From Bugula neritina (lineage: Eukaryota; Bryozoa; Gymnolaemata; Cheilostomatida; Bugulidae), in the NCBI GenBank assembly GCA_964035545.1, contig OZ037767.1:30556128-30620127 (forward strand): DNA of 64,000 bases, read 5' to 3'. This document shows, one piece after another, positions 32,757 to 48,000 of this stretch (its first letter is position 1; every line of letters starts with the position of its first letter). Below the pieces are notes generated by a model that saw only the letters and a list, made by a program, of their open reading frames with translations, had not been told where the DNA came from and did not search any database. The position numbers and the translations under genes are program-made.

Positions 32757-35700
32757 TCTCCCGGCTGGTAGCTGAACAGCCCGCAGTTTGCTCTCTCAAT
32801 CACGTAGAAACCAGGCTATACAGCTGTTTTGGGTTCTATAAAATTATATTTTGTTGTGTAGGCAATATTTATATTAACATTATACAAAGATTCTATCTGC
32901 GAGCAGTTAATAGCCTAAACTGTTTCTACAGTGATGTAAGGACAGAAAGAGAGTAACAATGCATGCTGGGTAATAATATAATATAATACCATTGCAATAT
33001 AATAGCAGAAAGGCATTATGTTGATTATCTAATCTTTTGACAGTTGGCTCAACATATAAATCCTTTAGGTTTTATGGTGCAACACTGGTTCTGTGTACTT
33101 ATCCCTGTATAGATTAAAAAATTTAATTCATGAATTCAAAAATTTCTGTCAAGTCTGCAGTTTCTGCCAGTTTATGTGATCAGTATTACCTAATTTTACC
33201 TGCATACGCGTAATATGCAAGAATTGTTATGTATTTACTTAGCATGCAAGCGCTTTAGCCCTTTATATGTACAATCTAATTGCATGCCATCTACTTTAGC
33301 TGTAACTATTGTTGGTTATACTGCTGCAGTTTCCCCGCTCATGTTAGAATTTATATATTTTTATATAAAATATTTGACTTGGTAATGTAGTTACAGTACT
33401 GTATAGGCACACCATGTGTGAACCGCATTATTGTTGGCGCTTAATGTACAAAATTTCAAAATGTTGTATTAATTTTTGCCTCATTTTGTTGAGTTATCAT
33501 TTTTAAAGTTGACGATTTTAATAAAGTATTTGCTTTTTAGCAGTTCTAATATATGTCTTTATACACTCTGTCATACCAAGTACTACTCTATCATACCAAG
33601 TACTACTCTGTCATATACCAAGTACTACTCTGTCATAGTGAGTAGTACTCAATCACAAAGCATATTGACTATAAATATAGCCCAATAAATATGTCAATAA
33701 CAAAAAGTGCATAATTCAGTTGAAGTCAGGTAAGGGTCATCTGAATTATTACATCTTGTAATTTGCATGTATTTTCCTCTGTAGCAAATCTTCACATATA
33801 ATATGCTGCTTTGCTTTGCAAATCAACAGCTATCTACTTAGCCTAAAATCTTATAAAACTTCCATATTACTTGCTAGAGACATATAAAAGAGTATTTGTA
33901 AATAAAAAGCTAAGGCTAGGATTGACCACCTCAATAAAAGTTCATTGGCTGATGTAACATGCAAATCTTAGTATGTAGATTTTGTTCCTAACTCTGTATA
34001 ATATTAATAATTCATAAATCTATGCATAGATATGAAGTTGAATATTTTCTGTCTATTAGCATGCTGCTTCCTAGTTCTGGTATGTGTGTGGGTGTTCTAA
34101 AGAATCACTATCAAGTCTTTGTCCAAGGAACAAACTTGACTGCCCTAAATTACTATAAGCAACCTACAAAGCATCTACAGCTCAATTCAGCTGATGGGTG
34201 GTAGCAGGTATAGTTGGTTAAATGTAAAAACAAATATGAACAATGGTCTCTATATACTTTAACTTGTGTCGTATAATCTTCTCCCCTCAACATGTTATAT
34301 AATTTACAAATTATCAGCAGTTTCTGTGACTAGATATTTCTTCAAAAAAATTATAATTGAAGCCTATTCTTGCCTGCAAATTTGGCCTATAAGTTTGACA
34401 AAAATGCTTTTGCCATTTCACAAAACAAATCTTGAATCTTTTAATTATAGAAGTCCATTTTTGGCAGAACACTTCCATTTCTGACTAGCATAGCACCATA
34501 TTTCTTATATATGAAGAAAAAAGGACTAATCTAATGCCATAATTTTATATCTTTAATGGCTCAGAAATCACAGCTTTTTGCTCATAGCTGCTTCTGATTT
34601 ACTCTTGAGTCATAAACTCGCAGCAAATGTAAAATGATAATTGGCAATTATCCACTAGTTTTCTCACTAGGATCTTTTAGGAAAAAATAAGATGCAGTCA
34701 TGTAAGATTATGCAGTAATGTTTAGAGCTTCAAAGCCATTCCAAGGGGTTATATTTCAATGGCTTAGAATCTCAAAGCTTTTATGGCTTTTGATTTTACA
34801 CATTTGCCACCAAAACTTGTAGCCTAAATACTTCAAACTTATTTTCATATTAAAGAGCCAGTCATCTATGAAACCAAAAATTTGCCAAGACAAGATTTCA
34901 AACTTATATACTATACCTTCAGATTTGTGATTAAAAGCCAGTTCTAAACTCTACTTAGATCAACGCAATTTCTTTTCCAATCTTTTGTGTAGAGTTTTAG
35001 TAAGTAATAATGTTAATATTTGCTAGGTGGGTAGTTTGTGGTGTATGTTGTGTAATTGTGAACATAACTTTTATAGGAAAAGTGAGCAAGTAACAGGATC
35101 TTCAGAATGCTTATTTTATTATATAGATGAGTCTTAGAAATATGTCATGAGAAAAGTGAGACTCACAGAAATATATATATATCTCTGAGATATTAATTTT
35201 AGATGCTTTTAGATAAAATATTTAATGCATGGCTATGTCACTGTATAAGTAACTGTATTATTCTAAAAAGCCTTTGATATTTCCTTAATTTAGGTTAACA
35301 GGTTCTTTGGTTATAAATAAGGGCAGAATATTTGAACTTCTTCCAATAGAATAAAAGGTTAAAAGCAAGAATTTAGGCTAACTTGTTATGCATTGTACTA
35401 ATATAGCAAATTAACATTCCAATGTTTATACATGATGAAATGAAAATCTTTACGTGATATGCCACTTTGCTGCATACAGACTATAATAGCCAATAAATCT
35501 TAAGCTGTTAACAATCACATGGGTAGATTGTTTATTAATGTACGTACATCTTGTCATGTTCACCTCTACAAATCCGCTCTAAACATGATATGATGTTATA
35601 AAATAATGCAGAATTGTAAAACTTGTAGGTTAATATTGGCTCTTCTAAAGTTAAATAGACGCTGTTGACTTTTTTAAATTTTTGCATAATACATTCCATG

Positions 35701-37099
35701 TTTGCAAAAAAACAAGCATTATTAGAAAAATAGTTTGAAACATGAAAAATTCAGATTAAAGTAACTTTAGATTAATTATTCTGCAGCTCATAAGAAGTTG
35801 TCTTCTTTTATAAAAGTTGAGGCCTGCCATAAGTCATGTATAAATTTATTATTAATTGTCCTTTACAGCAGCTTAATCATTTTTATGATGCATTTAAATC
35901 TTAAGTTGGGGCTTTTAGCGGTGTTTTATATACCATGCCAGCTAACACTGAAGGCGATTGGCACAGTTAAACACACCCATCAAAGCTTTAACCATCTGGG
36001 GACACCTTGATATATTAGCTGTTATGCTATTAGCTTGGAAGCAGGTGTGTAATCGAAGAATTTCAAAAAGTAGGTATATTTTGACAAAGAAAGCTGCAGT
36101 GAAAGAAGTTATGCCTTGAGCACAGTATACATTGCAAACAATTGATTCTAAATGGAGAGAACTTAAGGTCTGCTATCAGTAGAATGCTTGCGACAACTGA
36201 ACACATGGCCAGTTTCGCAAAGACATAGACAATTGGCTCCAAGTCTGCATATTTAATCATCTGCTTTCTGCCAGGATAGGCTATTCAACTTTGGCACAGC
36301 TACTACGGAATATTTTTTATTCTGGTATGCTATTGTAGATGTCAAATTCCTGTAAACACAATATGAAAAGTGATCAATTTTTTACATTTTGTTTACAAAA
36401 ATTTGACATGCTACAGTGTAAAGTATTTTATAATAGAGCTATGGGTCAACTAACAGCTTGGTTAGAGTTCACTGTGTTACGGAGGATAGAGTGCCAAGAA
36501 TATGATAGAGCTACATAAGTTATATAAACATGTATCAAACACCATGCACCTCTTTCACTGTTCGGGCAACAGAAAGAGCTGGTTAAAAGGGCAAATCTTT
36601 TGCATGTTTTTGGATTCATTTTTTATTTTTCGAATGTTGGCTGTTTCTTTGGTCTTAAACTTTGGTCAGGTTGTTAGTTGGCTAGTTAGTTAGTAGGTCA
36701 ACTCTAATTTAATATCAGGTATATAACGTAGTGAATTGCAGACGGCAAAGTGAATTGCAGAAGACACAGTGACTTGCAGCCAATCCAGAATAGAAGGTGG
36801 GTGTAGACCACCAGTTTTACAGCCTTTCCACATATGAGAGAAGTCATATGTTGGACAAAGTTTACATCTCTGTGTCAAAAAGAAAGACTTTTCTTCTGCT
36901 TTAGTTACGGAGTTCTAAACTAGACAGCTTGCCGTGCAACAGCCAATGGTAGCCACAGCTTTTCTTACGTCATCTCTTTCTCCGTGAGTGGAACTGTAGC
37001 ATGATAATTTTATTACGTTATTGAGGCTGTATTAATTTGACTCCATAGTTACAATGAAGCTATACTTAATACGTGGGTGTGTCTTCGAGTGCATTCTAG
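32757..37099. other. Intergenic region downstream of the mannosidase
   Basis: AT-rich sequence without a supported gene. A candidate polyadenylation signal for the mannosidase is AATAAA at 33520-33525. A short repeat of TACCAAGTACTACTCTGTCA units lies at 33560-33645, and a small GTGAATTGCAGA-type repetition at 36730-36780. Open frames here are short and have no recognisable domain or splice partners. Confidence 0.6.
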
Positions 37100-37139
37100 C
37101 CAATGTTATTCCGCGAGCTCGATCACACACTTTATAAAA
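37100..37139 (+). promoter_or_regulatory. CCAAT and TATA boxes of the pleiotrophin-like gene (predicted)
   Basis: CCAAT at 37100-37104 and TATAAAA at 37133-37139 (CTTTATAAAAGC) have textbook spacing, predicting a start near 37163. A transcript from there would reach AAAG|GTGAGA at 37279/37280 and could splice to the acceptor ATTTTAG at 39039 just before the ATG. This is inferred from sequence only. Confidence 0.5.
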
Positions 37140-37162
37140 GCAGATTTTAATGGCTACACAGC

Positions 37163-37279
37163 ATTTTAAATTCTATAACTGGATTGGTCTATAGACAAGA
37201 AATATTGCAAGACAACAGTTTTTAGCAGCACTAGCTCATGGGTCAAAGGATCTTACACATTATTTAGAAACATTTAAAG
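37163..37279 (+). other. Predicted non-coding first exon of the pleiotrophin-like gene
   Basis: A segment of about 117 nt lies between the predicted start after the TATA box and a GTGAGA donor. No long open frame is seen. If real, it gives a 1.76-kb 5' UTR intron (37280-39039) that contains the GTAAGT-rich array. Confidence 0.35.
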
Positions 37280-37855
37280 GTGAGAAGGTATCTGCTACTG
37301 GAATGTCGTCAATACATCGTATTAAATTATACACTAGTTCAACAATATTATAATATTACATTATAGTGTAAAATTATCTTATATTGTATTAACGTACAAT
37401 GACATATTACATTATATTATAGTAAGAGGTATAACATTATAATATTATACTATATAGTATAATTAATAATAATATGCTGCATTGTAGTATATAGCTTTTA
37501 ATATTATATTGTATAGTCTAATATCTTTCAATGTTGCTTTCCAAGCAGCTGTAAATTGACACAACTTCAAACTTTTACAGTCTGTTTTCAATCAACTTAT
37601 CTCACATCTTTTTCTCATTTGAAACTCCTGTGATCTTTCACTGAAGGGGTTATATAAATTGTTTAAGTTACTAAAACTTGTGCTACAAATTAAAGGAGCC
37701 CCAGCCTAACCAATGATAGATGTTGTATATGTAATAAAATGTAGTGTAGATACACAAGGCTAGATTGGCTTAGTGCTTAGTAGTTAGATTATGTAGCAAC
37801 TGAGCAGTTGTCTACATACAGTAAGTACTCCTTGCTATTTATAGGGTAGTAAGTA

Positions 37856-38085
37856 ACAAGTAACCTAGGTAAGTAAAAGTAAGTAAAAGTAACCTAGGTA
37901 AGTAAAAGTAAGTAAAAGTAACCTAGGTAAGTAAAAGTAAGTAAAAGTAACCTAGGTAAGTAAAAGTAAGTAAAAGCAACCTAGGTAAGTAAAAGCAACC
38001 TAGGTAAGTAAAAGTAAGTAAAAGCAACCTAGGTAAGTAAAAGTAAGTAAAAGTAACCTAGGTAAGTAAAAGTAGCCTAGGTGTA
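37856..38085 (+). repeat. Array of CCTAGGTAAGTAAAAGTAAG units
   Basis: Eight copies of CCTAG|GTAAGTA are separated by one to three GTAAGTAAAA-type subunits. The whole array consists of near-perfect 5' splice-site matches on the plus strand. It lies between the predicted promoter and the first coding exon of the pleiotrophin-like gene. Confidence 0.93.
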
Positions 38086-39051
38086 AGTAAAACACTATCT
38101 GCTCAAATTAATCTGATCCTATGAACTGCCATGCCAGTAGAATTTGATTATGGAGCTCACAATTGGTGCAACTGAATACAGCATTGAATTGCTAATGTCA
38201 GTTTTTGACACCTCGTGCTATAACTAATTGTTCTCCCATAATGTAAAATGTCATCAAAACGCAATCTCCACTCAATTTAATGTGGTAATATTTGTTTAAG
38301 ACTGTTATGCTTGTCTCTTTCTTTTATGTAATCATTAGTTTTGAGTTTGAAGTAATGCCAAACTTGTAAACGTGCCCTATTACAACTTGAACTTTCCTGT
38401 AAAGCATTTACTCTGATAGTTATACCTGTAGCACATCTCTCTCTCTAACATAGCCTATACTACCAACTATATAGTAATTGACATATATAATATAGTAACC
38501 ATGTAGTATTTAATATAGTAGCCATGTAGTATTTAATACGCTATTATAACCATCAACACATTTATACTAATAAATATATTCACATATTACTAGTGCACAT
38601 GCATAAACATGTTTTTTAAATTTTTATAAAACATGACAAAATGTTGATATGGTGATTTCAATCTTGCATCGTCCACTTCTAAAGCATCAGCTTGGAGAAA
38701 TAAAACTACATTCAATCTTTTTCAGTGACTCTAACCCCATGCCAATATATTAAATTAGTAGCATGTGACTTTGCCAAGGGTTAATTTGTTGTAAAATGTC
38801 TTTCTATTTAGCTTAGGATTAAGTTTCAACTCATTTTGACTTGTATGTTTATAACTGGGGAGCTCCAGGGTGAGTATTTAGTACACAACTGTGTCTAGTT
38901 GACTTTTCCCAGATATATTCAACCCATGACAACCTGTTCTAAAAATAATGTGTGCCGTCTTTTAGATTTAACTCAGAACGGTTAAGCTGATAGAAATTAG
39001 GCTACTGATGCCTTCTAACTAACTCTGGTGGTATTTTAGCGGCAGAACTAA

Positions 39052-42000
39052 ATGTTTGACTATTATGTGAAGAAGCAGAAACTGAACAACATGGACACCC
39101 TTTTTGCTTACAGAGTTATTGGACTGTTCTTGGCGCTCAGTTGGTCAGGTAAGAGCAACTGTATATATATATATATATATCGTGTTGTAAGCAGGTATAG
39201 TAAGTATAGTCATAGACAGCACATGAGTGTAATAGAAACATGTGCTGTTGAGTGAGTGCGTGTGTCATCATCCTCCATTATATGCATGGCTAGATGTAAT
39301 AAACTGGATTGTGTATATGCTTCGGGAGTTACTTACTATCGCCATTATATTTGCCAATGGCTTTACTCCCATTTTAAGAATTATTTACTTTAAAATCTCA
39401 CTCCCTATTCTCAATTGCAATAAAAGTGTAAAACTAAAACTAAAAAGTGGACTTTCTAAATAATACTTAGCCAGTTAGATCACTACCACAAAAACCTTTT
39501 GCTGTATTTGTTCAATATTAGCAACTGGCAACTTGTCAGTATATAGTCAATTTGCAACTGGTCAACTAGCAGCTGGTCAACTGGCACTTTCTAGACATCT
39601 TTGCGCAGACATTAAACAATTAATAACTAATTTGTCATCAAAGATAAATGTTTAAATTGTTTAATATTATTATAATACGTTGCTGTGTGAAATGTTAGAA
39701 ATGAGTTTATAATTAATTAGAAATCATTTCTGCAATTAATTTGATAGCTTTTTTCATAAAACTATGTGGATGAGACTGAACACAACTAATATAGAACATT
39801 CCTTTCTTGTCCCTCAGTAACATAATTAAAAAGTGTGAGGGTATTCATTGCTGCATTCTTGAAGCATTTTTAGTCTACCTCCTTCAAGAGCATACAATTT
39901 TTGTGTTGCAATCTAATAATTGAAAAATATAATTTGAACGGTGTTTTTAGCCTTAATCCAAACCGATAATTTACTTCTTGGCTGAGTTAGATATGGTATA
40001 TTTTAATGTAGCATTGGTAATACATTAAAGCATTGTCAGTCCCGCTGCTGTAACTGCTACTACTACTATAATACTACTACTACTACTATACTTCTACTGC
40101 TGCTGCTACTGTTACTGCTGCAGCTGCTACTGCTACTACTACTGCTACTACTACTATCATCAGGCACTGAATAGTGGTATTACTGTTAGTAGGCACAGAT
40201 CAAAGTTACTAAGTGGTGCTATGCTCTTTATCTTAAACGAGTGTTGTTTTTTTCTGGAGCTCCAATTCGATGACATGTGGAACCTATCACACATTGCAGT
40301 TGCTGTATCTGTCTAGGCCTTGTCACAATATTTGTATTGAAAGTAAAGAATTGCAACAGCTGGTAACACGGATAAGAGTCATTTGACAATCAGACAGGGT
40401 TAATTAATCAAAATTTAGTTTAGACCTTCTGTGTAAACACATACTATACGCAGACATTTAACTAGTAACTTGAAATTCAGGCTTTGATCAAATGGAAAGA
40501 CACGTTTTATTTTCATAAAATACCTAATGTGAAGATTCAAATAAATTTGAGCATTTTCACTACATTTTGGAAGTCTATGAGAGTTTTCTTTGTACTTTTA
40601 TTTATTCAAAGTTACACGAATTTCTTGCGAGACCAAAAAGTATGTATGGTTATGACTAGTTGGTTTCTACGATTTTTGTGGAAATTTATATTTAATATAT
40701 TAAAATTACATAGTATATATGTAAATATACTAGAATATAATATAATTTACATTATATATATTATACATATTTGAAAGTTTATAATAATATGTTCCAGAAA
40801 ATCAAAAGACAATAAAAGCGTTTGTTCAGTTAGTACCGAGAAAGTGTTTGGCTACCGTATGATAAATTGACACTATTTTAACTAATTAATAATTAAAAGT
40901 ACAAGGCAAGTTGGCTTCTTTCTGTATACTCAAACTAATTTATGTTATATCTTACAAATGCAAGTCAGGTCCTTTTGAAACAGATATAGAGATAAGTATG
41001 TAGGGCATTGTGAGTTAGCATAAACTATAATGACCTTTAAAATCAGTTCTAAAATCTAACTGACTGAAAAGGAAGGCATTGTTCCTTTTCTGTTCATAAA
41101 AGATTGAACTAAACTTGACTGTTGCATTTGGCGACACATCTGTCATTTGTTTTAATCAGACCCGAAGCATCTTGAGTGTTTCGAGTCATGCACGGAACTG
41201 CTGCGTTGACTGTTACCTTTTATTATGCGAATTACTATGGCATTTATTCAAACAGAGTCATGCAAAGGAAATCATGCTGCTAGGGTCTGTGCCAATATCA
41301 ATCCTATCAACTAGTTCTCAGTGCCAGCGCTTAGTTTTTTAAAATAAAAGTGAACTTGACGTTCTCAAGACTTCTGACCTGGATATTGCCGTGTTATTTA
41401 GATATTATGTAATTGTTGTGAGTGACAGCAACTGTTGTACAAATATAGCCAAAGCCACAATCAGTAAATCGAGTTAACAAAGAACTTTCTGGAATAAGAC
41501 AAACAAATGGTGGTCAAACAGACAGACAGACTTGTAAAGAGGTAGAAAAGAAAAGTTCAAACTATGCCATATAATATGAGCTAATAAAAAGCAGCTTTTA
41601 CAAGCAATCGTGGCTTTGTGTGTTTTTATTATTTAGAATTTTCACTCCAAGTCTTCAAAATATAAATTAGAAGAATTAATGCTAAAATAGTTTGCGTATA
41701 AACTACTGAAAACTATTAACACTCTGAATGAAGTTGAACGGCAGAGAGTAAAATTGGACGACTGCCAGAAAAATAAAAGTTACATTCTATTTTTGTACTA
41801 TAAACGGATTTGTACTTCAATACTGAACTTAATTACACTAAATTGATTAGCAATCATAGCTCTTATATATAATATCTACTAGGATAATAGCAAAGGTAAT
41901 TATTCCAAATATTAGCTAAAATGTGAAATGTTATCAACTGCATGCCTTATGCTATAAAATATTTTTTATAGCCAAGTAAAGGATGGCTGAATTTATTTAG

Positions 42001-45000
42001 AAATGCCTGGATGTGTTTTAGAAACATTTTATATTTGGATGGAAAGGTTACCCCACCACCCTATAGGTCACAAGTATTTTGATTAAGAAACTTAGGCTAA
42101 ATATTTTTTATTTATATCTTAAAAGCAGATGCTTCTCTTTGCAAGTTCATTGAAATATAAAGGGGCTAATAAAGCTGAATATCACATATGTATGCCAAAC
42201 TTGTAACATATTATTAAATAATAATTGTTAATTGTAGAATAAAAATAGAACTCTGAGAGTTTACACAGGTGAATGTATAGACAACATGCTCTGAAAAACT
42301 GTTAACCATTGCACTCTGCAGGATAAATATACAACATACATGCTTGTGTGTATTTATAGTATTATAATATTATAATATTACACAATTATTTGCCTCGTGC
42401 AGGGCAGATTGGATGTCGTGCAAACAGCAACCATTATTTGTTACACACTTCATTTTTGTAAATATTCAATAGTTACGTAAAATGTACTTAGTCATTCTTT
42501 CTGTTATAAAAACTACATGTTTCTATCAAATCTACTTCACACTTAAAAGAGTAATTGAACATGTAGTAATAGAATTAACTTTCGGCCTTTGAGCCGTAGT
42601 TATAAATATAGCATGTTCTCTAAGGCCATAAACATTTACCAAGCTGTAAGATAAACACTGAGCTATAAAACTAGCTAGAAGTATGTGGGGGTGTTTACAC
42701 AGTGGGTTGTTAAGGAATGGAAATTGATACATATACAAGTATTTGAACTATTAGCTTTAGACATATGTTGCACTCTGCAGGGGTTATAAATGGTTTGGTA
42801 ACTTTAGCCCGGCATCTATGCAAAAAATTTACATGTGAGGGGCTGTGCAAACAGCTCCCCACCCAGTTGGCTGGGTGTCAATGTTTGAACAAATTTGTAC
42901 ACATATTTTATAGGCCCAGGTCCAAGAATTTATTGGAAATAATACTAATTAAAACTTGGCTAGAACTTGTCATCTATTCTTTCTTTGAAGTCAAAATGTA
43001 ATTCTTTGTATAATAGATGAGGTAATAACAGTCCTTTGTGACTGTCTGTACTAAGGGGACATAAATTCTAATATCTTAGAACTCTATTAAAAGGACTCAA
43101 CTTGACCACACCTTAACAAAAACCAAAGCCATTAACTAAGTTGATTTTCTGATGACTTCTCTTTTTTCTTCATCCTGTTTCAATGGCTGATGAATTTAGG
43201 TGTGAAATTTTTGATAGGTGTGATTGAATATATATCATATATCAATATATATGATATATTATGGTATATGATATATATTATATATATATATAGTTATCAT
43301 GTATGTATGAGTTATTGCCTGTATAGTTTTTCATACAAAATTTTTACACGTTGTAAAACACTTTTTGAAACTTGGTTGTGGGCCTCACACAGGCATTGTA
43401 GAAGTAAAACAATGTAAGTTTTATAGTTTTTTAATGTTTTATTTACAAATTTTCACAAGTTTTGCAAGTTTTCAGATATAATGACTTTATTCAAAAAAAT
43501 CTATAAAACTTTTGGCCAGTTTTATTTAGCTTTAGATAAACGGTCGTTGGAAAAAAAACTTCATTTGCTCCTCTAACCCGTCTTCTTTCCCTAAAGAATG
43601 GCACAACCTTTTGCCAATAGACTAGCGTGAGATATATTGCTTTCAACAGACCTTGTAGAAAGTCGGTTAGATGGTAGACTTAAGAGAGCACATCCTGGTT
43701 AGTTTGCGGAAAAAGCGAGTGAATTATTCGGAATGTAATTTTATTTTTCGTGATGTCATACATCCTTTAATTGTAATAAAAAGTCTGGCCATGTTTGTTG
43801 CCAGCTGGCTACTAATAAATACTTGAAAAGTTGCTGCAGAATATTTCACAGGTGCCGTATGTAACCTGTAACAGTTGCAGAGACTAAATACCTGGCCCCT
43901 GGGTCATACCATGTCTAATTATTAGAATAATCAGTAATAACTGTATTTGATTTCACTGTATAATAATGATTAGAGACTGATAACTCTAATGTGCTACAGG
44001 TAGGTCAGTATATGACGCTACTGTAGGGGTAATAAATAGACAACATGTTCAGGTAATTACAACCAATATTGTTACCAGTGGATAGAATACACTTACTCTG
44101 GACGTACCTTGAACTAATTATATACAATAATACAAAGCAGAAGTACTCATGCTTCAAACAGTTTTTCACTCACTTGTTTCTGAGGTATAATAGTGTTATA
44201 GGGTACACTTAGAAACTGTTTTATGTTTAGCCGCGAGCATTGTATAGAAAACTAGAGTAGTTTTTGAGATTTTGCCGGAAAAGTATTGAACAGATTAATT
44301 TGTATCATGATTCACTGGCAGCTTCGGTTGTAACAGTTTAAACTGTTTTATTTAAACCAGCTTCCAAAAACTTTTTCTCAGCAATTTTATTTGATATTAG
44401 ATTCCAGATTGTCAGGTTTAAGCAATTATAATCAATTCAACTTTTGAAATTAATAACACTTGTACTTGAATACAAAGTTATAATCGCTAACGATTAAAAA
44501 AACAAAGACTGTTTTTCAGCAGATATAGCCATCCAGAAAGCCGCACTAATAGCTTTGTACTTCCGATTATAGAGATATGACATGTTATATAATTTTAAAT
44601 CTGCAGATGGAAAAATATTTTCTATTGTCTTCACTTTTGAATCAATCTCCCACCGTCGCATTAGCTAGGTGCAACACGTAAATGGCAGCCTATTTTACGT
44701 TACATAATATTATCTGCTATTGAATTAATCCCCGCCAGCAATCCCCTATTGGATAAAGTGACTATGAGGGCATTTACAGCTGCTAGATTAAAAGTTATGA
44801 ATATGATAATAATGTATGGTCTGATCCAGTCAGATGTCTTCTATCAAATGGTTCACCATAATCCAATAGAAGCCACACTAATTCCTTTATGGTAAACATT
44901 TTCAAGGACAAGTACCAGACAAGCAAATGCATGCATTTTGAAAAAGATTTTTTAATTACTTGAGGTTTTTGCATTTAATGCCCCTTGAATTTTATGGTGT

Positions 45001-48000
45001 CTCCATGTTATGTTGCTTCAGCTCATATATTTAACATAGAGTTTGTATTGCAGGCAAATTAATAACGGCAGAATCTTGCGAGGGCTTCTCCGCATCACCC
45101 GTCACCGTGCCAGTCCACTGCATTGTCAACGCAAGCCGACCATCTACTTGTAGATTTACATTTGCTGATCAAAACTGTGGTAAGTCATTTTATAGTAAGT
45201 TAACTTCTGGATGTAAAAACTAACATTAGGTTGATTCATTTAGTAGAAAAGTGTTAGTTTTATGGAAATCTGTCGCTATATGGTACTCTAGTTTGCTGTT
45301 AAATGTTATATAAATAGAAAACTTAGGGCTTTAGAAGATTCCTCTGCAAATTTGAAGTGAAATAATGGAGTCCAACATTTTTTCTTGTGTTTTGGTGTTT
45401 ATATAGTTGGTGTTGGATGTGTTCTAGGGCGAGGAGTGAGGTTAGAGTACTACACCAACTGTCCAACTTTGGCAAGACAGTGCTGTAGGCCGTGTCCTCA
45501 CAAGGTGATCATAGAACCGGACTGCACAGCAGACTATTGCATTTATGGTGCCTATACTCCCGGACTACTGTACAATGGTATGTGAAACTCACTTTATTCA
45601 AAATAAGCAAATATTTTCAAGTTATCTTCCCGTGCAAGAGTCACATTTATTCATGCTTTATAAGAAATTGATAGAAACAGCTAATCAATTGTAATAAATA
45701 TAATATGACTTCAATATAGTATTATTGTGTTTAAAATATATGTAGCAAAGTTTGACTACAATCTACATACAAGTTTTTCTTTCTTCTGCAAACTAAATAT
45801 GCACGAAATTGTATCATCCAATACTTTGAGTTACAAACTTTTTAAAAATTCAAAACAGCTTATAGATGCATCAATTTGAAATGAGGAATTAGTTAAAATA
45901 GAATTGTAAATTTTCACTTTTAATGATGGTTCGCTGAATTTTTCTGCTAAAAGAAATGTTTGGAAAATATTTCTGGTTTCAAATAATATAATTGAAGTTG
46001 TAGCAGGGCAAGCAAGCATTAGATGATTATATTTAAATAGTGTTCAACATGGGTAGGTGGTAGCCTATCGCTAAAAGTTGAGAAGTAGCGTATTTGTTAA
46101 AATAAAGTGATGGGGTGTATATTACTAGCAAATAAAAAATTTTTACCTATTCTAAAGCTTTTATCTCAAAATTTGGCACCTGAATGCTTTTATAAAACAG
46201 AAAGTTATTTTATTGAACCTATCAGAAAGACTGTATTGTGTCGGTTTCTCAACTCAAACTACGTTTGATAATTTTTGATATAAAAAATATGATCACTTAT
46301 ATAGAAAGTGATAACAGCGTGCAATGAGGTTTTACAGCTCAAATAAGTCAACAAATCAATAAAATTTAATAATCTTCACTTTAACATGACACAAGCAGCA
46401 AAATGCACTGAAAGTTAACTGCAAGCTCATGTTGAACTTAACACAATTGCAGTCTGTGTAACTGTTTCTATTAAAGTCGGAAGTAAAGTCTAGAAATAGC
46501 TAATAACTTTAACTCTTTCCTGATGTCTTAAGCTGACAAATGATGTTTTCCTCTCGGGAGGAAATGAGAGCTCATGACCGGAGACATGGATATGTCAGAC
46601 AAATACTCTCTATACTTAATTGAATAGCGAATAGTGAAACACTTAAACTATTTAAAGAGTGATTATACTAAATGATAGGAAAAAGAAAATAAAACTACCT
46701 GAAGATAGGGTAAATACTTTGTGGGTAAACTATAAATATATGTAGAATGCAGGCTGTAGGGTTACCTCTGGAATGTGCAAATAATACTAAACATGGTTAT
46801 TAAATTTATATCATTATGTGATATCTGGTTACACTTTCTGGTTTCCTGATTTTTTCCAATTATACTGAAATATGTAGTAAACACAGCAACACTGCATCAT
46901 AATTGGAATGTCGACAAGGCTGTTTTACCTCAGAAAATAGTCATTTCTGAGCAGAACTAAATAATGGTTAGCTTATTTTCATGACTAACAGTTTTGTGAG
47001 AGGTACCTTCATTTTACAAAACTCTGTTGATCATTAACTTTGAGCTTTTAAACATTTACATCTATTTTGTGAATAATATTATGACTAACTAGTTAATGCA
47101 ATATATTATCTGTACCTTGTTTGCAGTGAGTGACTGCACGTACATAGCCAACCGCTGGAGTGGGTGTCATTCTGAAGTTCTCTTAAGGCAGAGGGAGGAT
47201 CCATTGTTGGTGCCGCTAGGGGGCGCACCTGCCCACTGTTCTCCAACAAATACTTTACAGAAGGTCTGCACCAAAGAAGGTTTGAAACTAAACTGCTAGT
47301 CTCTCTTTTACATTTTAATTTGAGTAGACCAGCTGCACATTAATTTTTCAAGTCTGCGTCATAGACGCAATGCTTGGCATTATTATAAGACAAAAGTGTC
47401 TCGTCAATCTTATAAAGTGATGTGTCTAAATTTTGGCCACCATAACCTGTTATTGTTTTACCAAATGCTTTTCCTACCATACAATTTCTGTAAAAACTTG
47501 GATATATGTTCTTGCTTTGCTCATTCAGCTACTTGATTATAAGAACAAGTTTTGTTTCAGAGGTGGACCCAAATGACCCTTCTGATCCAATAGCTATCTT
47601 AACTTCAAGAGACCCAAAGCCTGGCCCAGCTTCACCTTCAACACTCAAAAGTGTCATTACTGAAAAGAAGGAGTTTGTCAACTCAACAAACAGTCAGCAA
47701 GATTGCTCATACAGCTCAGCCTCTACTTGGTCAAGCTGTCACCATAAAACTCAGACCAGACGGCTTACTAGACAACTCAGCCCGAGCTCAGACCCTGAAA
47801 AATGTGAGGCAACTAAAACAGAAACTAGACCTTGCTTTACTAAAGGGGGCAAAGGTAGGCACTAGTTTAAATGTGATTTTACCTTCATCTCGCTTTTGAT
47901 TGGTGAACTACATAGTGTTAATACTCAACAGCAAAAACCCATTTAAAGATTCATAATTGCTTATTTGGAAAAATTCAACATGAGTTATGTTTTGTTTTTG

